Source: a virus. Taken from it: a stretch of DNA of 53,377 nt. The stretch lies in IMG/VR virus record IMGVR_UViG_3300023296_001269, positions 1-53,377 of that record. One strand, 5' to 3'. Positions 22,819 to 28,555 of the stretch are shown here, in pieces. A program made the position numbers and the translations under genes. The notes below the pieces were generated by a model that saw only the letters and a list, made by a program, of their open reading frames with translations, did not search any database and had not been told where the DNA came from. Position 1 is the stretch's first letter. The number at the start of each line of letters is the position of its first letter.

Positions 22819-23184
22819 TCACTTTATATGCCGCATTTCTGCGGTTAATTTAGCAGCATATAAGGGCTGCAAGAAATGGCCGATGAGGGATTCGAACCCT
22901 CGATGATCTGGGAGGGGCTGCGTGTACTTAAAGCCCACCCCCCTGGGCCAAGCACTATCCGTAACCTGCCCAGTGCGTGATTCCTCCCGCCTACCGGCCA
23001 GGGCCTCTTCCTCCGCGTCATCACTCGCGGTCTCTTCCGCGATGCTCGCGGCCAGGAAGGCTGCCTCATTGGCTGTCACTTCGGAGGCTTCGCTGGCGAC
23101 CACCGCTGCTGTGCGAGGTGGTCGCCATGCGTAGTAATTGCGCGCCACTAAAAGAATCACGGCGGCGACTGCCCATACAATCAT
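22819..23184 (-). CDS. Small membrane-anchored protein overlapping a tRNA-like element
   Basis: 121 residues. The start MIVWAVAAVILLVARNYYAW is a plausible membrane anchor and is followed by an Ala/Glu-rich stretch (ANEAAFLAASIAEETASDDA). The C-terminal third (about 62-102) is read through the tRNA-like element and looks unrelated in composition, so the true protein may end earlier or the frame may be chance. No clear ribosome site. The last codons fall in the 32-bp repeat copy. Confidence 0.35.
   Translation of the reverse strand: MIVWAVAAVILLVARNYYAWRPPRTAAVVASEASEVTANEAAFLAASIAEETASDDAEEEALAGRREESRTGQVTDSAWPRGVGFKYTQPLPDHRGFESLIGHFLQPLYAAKLTAEMRHIK
22821..22852. repeat. 32-bp imperfect direct repeat, copy A
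   Basis: It matches 24396-24427 at 28 of 32 positions, both including TTATATGCCGCATTT. On the minus strand it holds a 5-bp hairpin CCGCA-GAAA-TGCGG with a GNRA loop, which copy B keeps only in part. The two copies flank about 1.57 kb of AT-rich DNA. Confidence 0.65.
22877..22999 (-). tRNA. tRNA-like element with enlarged arms
   Basis: On the minus strand the 3' part is a canonical T-arm (GAGGG-TTCGAAT-CCCTC) followed by ATCGGCC-A. A matching 5' acceptor strand GGCCGGT (seven pairs, one G-T) occurs 116 nt upstream, with a 3-bp D-like stem GCG/CGC around a GGAGGAATCA loop. The next stem, CTGGGC/GCCCAG, carries a 19-nt loop where a 7-nt anticodon loop is expected, and a long GC-rich variable-arm-like stem follows. 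No intact anticodon loop is seen, so I do not name an isotype; it may be a pseudo-tRNA, an intron-bearing tRNA or a tRNA mimic. Confidence 0.45.
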
Positions 23185-23244
23185 GTATAAAGGATCTTAC
23201 AAAGAGGGTGCGATATTGGTTTACGAAAACGCACCCTATCGTAA

Positions 23245-23601
23245 TTAAATATCATCGGAATTCACTGCGAGACTTTCGCAGCCTACAATTTTTCCTTCTT
23301 CGTCTCTGACAAGATCTGAAGGACAACACAAATCGTGCCGTAATGGCAGTGCTGACATTACCAAGTGTGATACAATCAACATCACACCTTCTTCTTGATC
23401 TGGGAGATTCAAAACATCTCCGAATTCCTTACGTACCAAAGGGACGGGGAAGTTGGCACTCAGCCGCTTGGCTAAGTGTGTCACCGACTCGACACACCTC
23501 GGTAATTTTTGCCTAATCATTGTGATTTCAGATCGCACTTCAACAGTTGAATTTGAAAAAATGATATTCACATTGTGAGGTGTCAGATTTCTTAATCTCA
23601 T
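23245..23601 (-). CDS. Phage small protein, NLTPH N-terminus
   Basis: 118 residues starting MRLRNLTPHNVNIIFSNSTV with AGGGAGAGAAG before the ATG. The NLTPH-x-[LVI]-N-[IV] start followed by a mixed alpha/beta domain with VRKEFGDVLNLPDQEEGVML and VRDEEGKIVGCESLAVN is a pattern I have seen in short phage proteins of unknown function. The coding region is more AT-rich than its neighbours. An AT-rich palindrome lies just upstream. Confidence 0.65.
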   Translation of the reverse strand: MRLRNLTPHNVNIIFSNSTVEVRSEITMIRQKLPRCVESVTHLAKRLSANFPVPLVRKEFGDVLNLPDQEEGVMLIVSHLVMSALPLRHDLCCPSDLVRDEEGKIVGCESLAVNSDDI

Positions 23602-23621
23602 TTCTTCTCTCCCTTTGTTTG

Positions 23622-23645
23622 TGGTTAAATAATTCTTTAATTACA
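23622..23645. repeat. AT-rich palindromic element, copy 1
   Basis: TTAAATAATTCTTTAATTA, with near-identical copies at 23946-23970, 24177-24201 and 24218-24240. This one lies about 23 nt before the ATG of the NLTPH gene. Function unknown; promoter or binding site by position. Confidence 0.5.
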
Positions 23646-23937
23646 TTTCACATTCAGGACTGTCAGATGTCAATGTCCAGATAGGACGGTCACCAATGCG
23701 ACCACCATAGAAGGTGGTTTTCCAGACGTCTTTGACAATTCCTTCTGGGAAAACTCTTTCGGCACTTTCTTTTGCCTGAAACATTGCGAGGCTCATAACC
23801 TCTTTCTCTCTCGGATTGATTCTGTAGTTATTCCAACCGGCCATCTTAAATTCCCCTGCCCGGTTATTGTGGAAGCCCATAGCTAAGGGCTTGTCGGAAC
23901 TTTGATCAACGAACATTACAACTTCAAAATGGAACAT
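23641..23937 (-). CDS. Hypothetical 98-residue protein
   Basis: The start MFHFEVVMFVDQSSDKPLAM follows AAAGGTTTTGAC. The predicted protein is compact and mixed, with an aromatic N-terminus, a helix REKEVMSLAMFQAKESAERV, and a C-terminal YGGRIGDRPIWTLTSD. The pattern resembles small phage proteins with a beta-beta-alpha fold, but no family is assigned. It has the AT-rich palindrome about 9 nt before its ATG. Confidence 0.6.
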   Translation of the reverse strand: MFHFEVVMFVDQSSDKPLAMGFHNNRAGEFKMAGWNNYRINPREKEVMSLAMFQAKESAERVFPEGIVKDVWKTTFYGGRIGDRPIWTLTSDSPECEM

Positions 23938-23945
23938 GTCAAAAC

Positions 23946-23970
23946 CTTTAAATAATTATTTAGTTAAAAG
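23946..23970. repeat. AT-rich palindromic element, copy 2
   Basis: TTTAAATAATTATTTAGTTAA just upstream of the 98-residue gene. One base differs from copy 1 at the centre (TAATTA for TAATTC). Confidence 0.5.
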
Positions 23971-24176
23971 ATTGGCGGTTAAAAGTTCAAATTTTTAATC
24001 GGAACAACTCTGAGAAAAACAGAAATAAGAGTTTTCTTAATAAACATCTAAATGCCCAGCACTTCTTTGATCTCTTGCATCTGTGTAGATTCCACGCCAT
24101 CAATTAGCGTGAATTTGTACGATTTTCATATCTTTAAAACCTTTATTATTTCTGTTTTGTTTGTTGAAAAACCCTA

Positions 24177-24201
24177 GCTAAATAATTCTTTAGCTAAGGT
24201 C
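24177..24201. repeat. AT-rich palindromic element, copy 3
   Basis: GCTAAATAATTCTTTAGCTAA, itself part of a longer inverted repeat (TTAGCTAAAG ... TTAGCTAA). It precedes the possible 26-residue ORF. Confidence 0.5.
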
Positions 24202-24217
24202 TCTGAGAATGGAATTA

Positions 24218-24240
24218 TCTGGTAGATAATTCTTTAAATG
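24218..24240. repeat. AT-rich palindromic element, copy 4
   Basis: GGTAGATAATTCTTTAAATGC, the most diverged copy, in the leader region between copy 3 and the terminator. Confidence 0.4.
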
Positions 24241-24324
24241 CAGTGTGACCATAACTGCTATGGATAAGTCATTAGACGTCTCCCTCAAATAAAAGAAATT
24301 GGTAGCTATCTACCGCGCGATAGA

Positions 24325-24364
24325 TAAAAGAAAAGCCCGTAGCAATATTTCTATTGTTGTGGGC
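24325..24364 (-). terminator. Rho-independent terminator
   Basis: On the minus strand GCCCACAACAATA pairs with TATTGCTACGGGC (one wobble and one mismatch) around a short loop and is followed by TTTTCTTTT. It lies 60 nt after the stop of the 103-residue basic gene and ends the structural operon. Confidence 0.75.
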
Positions 24365-24395
24365 CTGTGTTGTTGTTAGTAGTTAATTAGCATAC

Positions 24396-24427
24396 ACCTT
24401 ATATGCCGCATTTTTGCCTTTAATTTA
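24396..24427. repeat. 32-bp imperfect direct repeat, copy B
   Basis: The partner of copy A at 22821-22852 (28 of 32 bases equal). This copy covers the stop of the 103-residue gene. Confidence 0.65.
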
Positions 24428-24736
24428 GACGGTATAAACGGTCGGTTTCCCTGCCCCGTTTCGGGTAATCACTCGTAGCTGCTTCGCGTTTAACAGGGCC
24501 TTCAGCTGCGACAGCTTGGCCCCTTTTGTATTTTTGATACATTGTTTAGCCTGTGCGAACGCAGCAGTTTTAATCGCGTTCTTTTTCCGGGTACACTTCA
24601 AACAGTTGCGGCCCCCTTTTTGTGTACTGGCTAATTTCTGCTTGAAAGATTGTAAGCAGGGAAGCAACGCTATAAACCGCGGATCTTGTGTCATAGAGCG
24701 AAGCACCTGATCTTCAATCGTTACCAAGTTTGCCAC
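24425..24736 (-). CDS. Small basic Cys-containing protein
   Basis: 103 residues with a GTG start at 24736 (GAGGAGCTGTA just before) that shares one base with the upstream TAG. It is strongly basic. NCLKCTRKKNAIKTAAFAQA holds a CxxC, and the rest is helical (AKLSQLKALLNAKQLRVITR). It could bind nucleic acid or act as a small structural protein; no family recognised. Confidence 0.6.
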   Translation of the reverse strand: MANLVTIEDQVLRSMTQDPRFIALLPCLQSFKQKLASTQKGGRNCLKCTRKKNAIKTAAFAQAKQCIKNTKGAKLSQLKALLNAKQLRVITRNGAGKPTVYTV

Positions 24737-25782
24737 TACAGCTCCTCTCGATAATAAATGTCCAATTCTACACCGTCGATTTCCACAATTGAGTGGTCGG
24801 TGTTGAACCCGTTATTTACAACCAGCCCAAGTCCAAAGGCCCCGTCTTTTAGCTCTTCCCCAGTTAGAGCAGGAAAGCCCCACAGGTCGCTATCATTACC
24901 ATACGTCAATGTGCCCCATTCTGGGCCTGCGATACAATCATCCCCTGCCATGTTTGTGCCAAGACCGCGCGCGGGGTGTTGCAATGTTAGGAAGGTAAGT
25001 CTGGGGCACGTAGCTGCGATATCGCTGCTGCTGGATGTACTGGACACACTGGATGCAATGCTGCCGTCTGTGATATCCCGCAGCACCAATCTTGCTACAA
25101 TCCCCTCAATGATGGCGTCGTTAGCTAACGCAGTAACGTTAAACCCCTGTACTAATAGTACCTGACTTGCCTCACCAGTGGAGAGCTCGACCTGTGACCG
25201 ATTCAGCCCCAGGCTGTCTGACGCCCCTACTGGAGAGCCGGCGCCGTCCCCCAGATTTCGCCATGGCGTTCCTGCGCCCACAGATTGCTCATGCGTTCCA
25301 ACAACCGTCAAGAAGGCTAGCGAGCCCAGAGACGCAGAGTTGGTGGAACTGAGGGACGAAGAACTGGACGAGCTGGCGGGGTCACAGTCTGCCCCAATGA
25401 CTTCTGTGCCATCCGTGAACAATGTGTCCATGGTTTTCAGTACTGCGATCAACCGGCGGGCATCCTCTCGAACTAACGCAATAAAGTTTTCCGCTTCTGC
25501 TACTGAATAAACCAATACGTCTACGTAAGATAACCGGAACCAGGCAGGAGAGTCCCCCGGCGTGGGGCCGTCTTCAGGAAAGTTCTCCAAATCCGGGGCA
25601 GAACAAATATGGCTGAACCTGCCCTCTTCGTTTCCGTTACGGTCCCGCGGAAACATGCGATATGCAAATATCTTGCTGGACAAGTCTCCAGCACATACCA
25701 CATCAAAGCGGACACGCACACCGTCATCTACGCCGTATACATAGTGACTGGTGGCCCATTGTAATTTGAGAGAACGTGCCAT
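24736..25782 (-). CDS. Ser-rich virion protein, probably tail-associated
   Basis: 348 residues with an N-terminal beta-rich domain (about 1-120), a poly-Ser linker (about 137-149), a second beta-type region and a second Ser tract (about 244-253), and a C-terminal domain ending ELKDGAFGLGLVVNNG then DGVELDIYYR, which resembles the end of a lectin-like jelly roll. GGAGCCACGG precedes the ATG. The poly-Ser linkers are shared by several proteins of this operon. Role in host binding is inference. Confidence 0.6.
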   Translation of the reverse strand: MARSLKLQWATSHYVYGVDDGVRVRFDVVCAGDLSSKIFAYRMFPRDRNGNEEGRFSHICSAPDLENFPEDGPTPGDSPAWFRLSYVDVLVYSVAEAENFIALVREDARRLIAVLKTMDTLFTDGTEVIGADCDPASSSSSSSLSSTNSASLGSLAFLTVVGTHEQSVGAGTPWRNLGDGAGSPVGASDSLGLNRSQVELSTGEASQVLLVQGFNVTALANDAIIEGIVARLVLRDITDGSIASSVSSTSSSSDIAATCPRLTFLTLQHPARGLGTNMAGDDCIAGPEWGTLTYGNDSDLWGFPALTGEELKDGAFGLGLVVNNGFNTDHSIVEIDGVELDIYYREEL

Positions 25783-25796
25783 CCGTGGCTCCGGGT

Positions 25797-26147
25797 TTAG
25801 AATTGTATTTTAAAGATTTTACCCTGCGTGTGCGATCTGCGGTAGTATAGCACGCATTGCTCAACGGTGTAACCTTTTCGTTGGGACAGCCAGTCTTTTA
25901 TCTGGGTAATACTTTCCGGATCTTCTGCTTTTAATTCCTGAAGTTTCAACAGCATCGCATCACAGACGCCCCGCATGTGTTTCCACTCTGCTCCGCAGCG
26001 TTGGCACTCTTTGGCGTTTTGTGTCATTTCCCAGCTCTTCAATGCAGCGTCCCGTAGATACACGAACGCCGGGACCGCAATATAGAAATCAAGGGATTTC
26101 GCCATTTGGATTAAATGGGTTCGGTCTAACGTGAGTTTCTTTGTCAC
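25797..26147 (-). CDS. Hypothetical 116-residue Cys-containing protein
   Basis: GTG start at 26147 that shares a base with the upstream TAG. Helical; the middle has ECQRCGAEWKHMRGVC (CxxC plus a third Cys) and the end QCVLYYRRSHTQGKIF. It could be a small zinc-binding helper. It lies between the first glycosyltransferase gene and the Ser-rich virion gene. Confidence 0.5.
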   Translation of the reverse strand: MTKKLTLDRTHLIQMAKSLDFYIAVPAFVYLRDAALKSWEMTQNAKECQRCGAEWKHMRGVCDAMLLKLQELKAEDPESITQIKDWLSQRKGYTVEQCVLYYRRSHTQGKIFKIQF

Positions 26148-27439
26148 TACAGTTTCCGTAATTTAGGTTGTCCGCTGTTGGTTGCCATTTTAATAGGGGC
26201 TCTGATTGCTGTTGGTCTGATAGCCGCTGGTAGCGGGGGCGGTACAATAATCTTATCAGTTTTTTCTGCAGTTGCTATGACAGGTGCTGTTTCTTCGGTA
26301 TTTTCCATATCCCCTGTTTTATCAATGGTGGGCATTGTGACCCCCCGGCGATCAACAGAAGACGTACGCACAAATTGTTTTTTACCGTTAAACTGCCGCA
26401 TGGTATACCCGGCCTGGTACAGCTGCTCTCCAATTTGCCAGTCTCCCCCTGTATGGGTGAGCCCGGTTCCGAGATCTGGAATGTCCGCAGCTACGATCGC
26501 TTCGTGCGTGATGGCCCAGAACCCCCCTGTGGCAAATAAGATCTTTGTTCCGTTGGGGCTAGGCTTCCCTTGCGCGGTCCTCCAAGGCCGCCCGTTATAC
26601 CAAGGACGGGTGGCTATCGCCTCTTTCTGTTTTTTATTCGGTGTCCAGATATAGCTGGCTCCAATCATGTGGGCCTCTTTAGCTTTATCCTTGTGATGCT
26701 GGCTAATGTGCCGGCCCAGCATATTTAACCAGCTGGGCTGCACATCACAAATAGAATCGTCATCGAACCAGAGTACCCACTTTGTCGTGATGGGGTGCTC
26801 GGGGTCGTAGAACATTTCTCGCATGACCGGGTATTTGTAGGCGTTTTCTTCGTGCCTGTAATGTTTTGTAATGAAGCCTTTTTCCTGGTACTCATCAAGC
26901 ATTGCTAACGATTTTTTGTTTAACGCGTTAGACGCCACTCGTAGATCGATGCGGTCTGCCGGAGTAGTTGCCAGGAATGTTGTCAGACACTTACGGTGTA
27001 GTTCGTGAAACTCTTCTCCCCCATAAAACAGGATGAATGTTGTAATCTTCCCTCCTACGGAAGGATGGTCCAGGATACGGTCATCAGAGAAATCGGGTGA
27101 CTGCCCCGGCCGCGCGGTCGTGGCTACCTGTTTATTAGGGTCCCGTACATTTACTTTAGCGGTAGGGTTGATCTTAATGGGCATTCCTGTGGGGATTACC
27201 ACAGAGGCAGAAGTTCTTTTTGTGTTTGGAGATTTTGCCCCCTTTGGGCTGCACTTCCCTGATTTGCATTCTCCCGTTGTGTCGCACGCCCCTGACTTGC
27301 AAGTTTGTGTTTTCGGGGGGGTAGTCGCCAGGGCGGGCGGGGTTATCTTTAATTCTACTTTAGCCCCGTCGCCCCGGAGGTACTCCAGAACACCGTCGTC
27401 GTTAATTGGTGGTTGTGATGTGTCAGTAAATTTAGCCAT
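26147..27439 (-). CDS. Glycosyltransferase, GT-A fold
   Basis: 430 residues. The N-terminal 120 are low-complexity with a Cys cluster CKSGACDTTGECKSGKC and Pro/Thr-rich linkers. From about residue 130 it looks like a GT2-type GT-A domain: ITTFILFYGGEEFHELHRKC, then the DxD motif in VLWFDDDSICDV, a long KTKE-type helix region, TGGFWAITHEAIVA and a GGDWQIGEQLYQAG acidic-base region. It would move a sugar from a nucleotide sugar to an acceptor not known here. The C-terminal 60 residues are Pro/Ala-rich. Coupled to the GT9-like gene by an 8-nt overlap. Confidence 0.8.
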   Translation of the reverse strand: MAKFTDTSQPPINDDGVLEYLRGDGAKVELKITPPALATTPPKTQTCKSGACDTTGECKSGKCSPKGAKSPNTKRTSASVVIPTGMPIKINPTAKVNVRDPNKQVATTARPGQSPDFSDDRILDHPSVGGKITTFILFYGGEEFHELHRKCLTTFLATTPADRIDLRVASNALNKKSLAMLDEYQEKGFITKHYRHEENAYKYPVMREMFYDPEHPITTKWVLWFDDDSICDVQPSWLNMLGRHISQHHKDKAKEAHMIGASYIWTPNKKQKEAIATRPWYNGRPWRTAQGKPSPNGTKILFATGGFWAITHEAIVAADIPDLGTGLTHTGGDWQIGEQLYQAGYTMRQFNGKKQFVRTSSVDRRGVTMPTIDKTGDMENTEETAPVIATAEKTDKIIVPPPLPAAIRPTAIRAPIKMATNSGQPKLRKL

Positions 27440-28466
27440 CGGTATTGTTTAATCCTAATGAGGCTAGCGGTGGAAGAGAGCCATCGTAGTAGTACGATGT
27501 GACTGCGTTTATAACCATCTCTGGTTTAATCATGTCCATGCATTTTGCTACCGGCATTTCAGGGGTGATAATTGGCATCTTGCAGAGGCTTTTATCTTTG
27601 CCAGTCGAAACAACCTTGTTTCGCCAGCAGCCGACTGATTTGCAGCAATCAAGTAATCCAATTGTGTGCAGGAATCTGTGGGGCATTGGGTGCTTCCCTG
27701 AGGCGATAGGTCCGAACCCAGAGTGCTCATTTGTGTAGCTTTCCCACCAGTAAGCCTCCCGGCCACCACCTATCACTACGCAAGGTTTGTGCAATGCCGC
27801 TGCGATATGCATGGCGCCGGTCACCCCGCAAATAACTCCTTCGGCGTGATAGATCTGCTGTACCCACTCACGGAAGCTGCCGTGGCCCACCAGGTCAATA
27901 ACATGGTCGCCTTTTAACTCAGGATGCCAGTGCCCGGTGTGTGTAGCCCCAGACTGCACAACCCCAAGACCCATTTCACCTAAGGTGTCTGCTACTTTCT
28001 GAAAAGAGTTTTTGTGCCACACCTTAATCGTGAAGTCTGACTTGCCCCCGGTCATGATTAGCCAGTACCGCCCTAATACAGGTGGAGTAGCCTTTTCTTT
28101 CTCTGACAGGTAGATCTCACCGTGTGGGCGGTGCAGGGGGACGTCTATGCCCGTCTGCTTTTTGAAGTCCCTGTGGAAGTAGGCACAGAAATGAATGGTT
28201 TCTTTATTCTGGTCCCGAATGCCCCGGCCGTATTGGCACTTCAGCATTTTAGTGTTTCTGTGCGTAATAACCTGGTTATTCTTTTTCCGGTTCCACAGCT
28301 TGGTAATGTGAGGGTTGTTATCCCAGATGGGCATAACCGTGGTGTTCACATCGATTTCGAACTGCCCTGGGTATGTTAGATGGATATCACGAGCAAGGGC
28401 AGTGAGGCAGACGACATCGCCTGGGCTGCGGTGGTGGGATAATATGAATCTGCGTTTCTCGCTCAT
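27432..28466 (-). CDS. Glycosyltransferase, GT9 (heptosyltransferase-like)
   Basis: 344 residues with the start MSEKRRFILSHHRSPGDVV (ATG 28466 has GGAA upstream; 28475 is the alternative). It has the two Rossmann-like halves of GT-B enzymes: N-terminal SPGDVVCLTALARDI, and C-terminal GVICGVTGAMHIAAALHKPC with VVIGGGREA, the pattern of the ADP-heptose:LPS heptosyltransferase (GT9) nucleotide-sugar site. A conserved Cys-rich tail (LLDCCKSVGCWR) is present. Substrate unknown. Lies between the two other GT genes. Confidence 0.82.
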   Translation of the reverse strand: MSEKRRFILSHHRSPGDVVCLTALARDIHLTYPGQFEIDVNTTVMPIWDNNPHITKLWNRKKNNQVITHRNTKMLKCQYGRGIRDQNKETIHFCAYFHRDFKKQTGIDVPLHRPHGEIYLSEKEKATPPVLGRYWLIMTGGKSDFTIKVWHKNSFQKVADTLGEMGLGVVQSGATHTGHWHPELKGDHVIDLVGHGSFREWVQQIYHAEGVICGVTGAMHIAAALHKPCVVIGGGREAYWWESYTNEHSGFGPIASGKHPMPHRFLHTIGLLDCCKSVGCWRNKVVSTGKDKSLCKMPIITPEMPVAKCMDMIKPEMVINAVTSYYYDGSLPPLASLGLNNTDG

Positions 28467-28555
28467 TGCTACCATTCCGTTGGTTTATATCTACGTCCGT
28501 GTCCCCTTCGCAGGCGTATTGTGTCGTAAAGCCGGGCTGTTTGTCAATATAGGTG

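Larger units (their letters stand above)
23938..24424. other. Long gene-poor, AT-rich leader region
   Basis: No convincing gene is seen in these 487 bases. They hold three more AT-rich palindromes (23946-23970, 24177-24201, 24218-24240), a 24301-24314 hairpin GGTAG-CTAT-CTACC that competes with CTATC ... GATAG (24305-24325), and a terminator. A 26-residue ORF at 24048-24129 opens only if one A is dropped from an AAAA run. Most of it is probably the 5' leader of the two small genes to the left. Confidence 0.5.

Noticed and set aside
22877-22999. Suppressor tRNA (anticodon TTA) or tRNA-Leu at this site
   Set aside because: A CTTTAAG stretch could serve as the loop, but its stem has a mismatch and the rest of the cloverleaf does not fit.
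24327-24364. CRISPR or other regular repeat array in the leader
   Set aside because: Spacing of the AT-rich copies is irregular and no spacers are seen.
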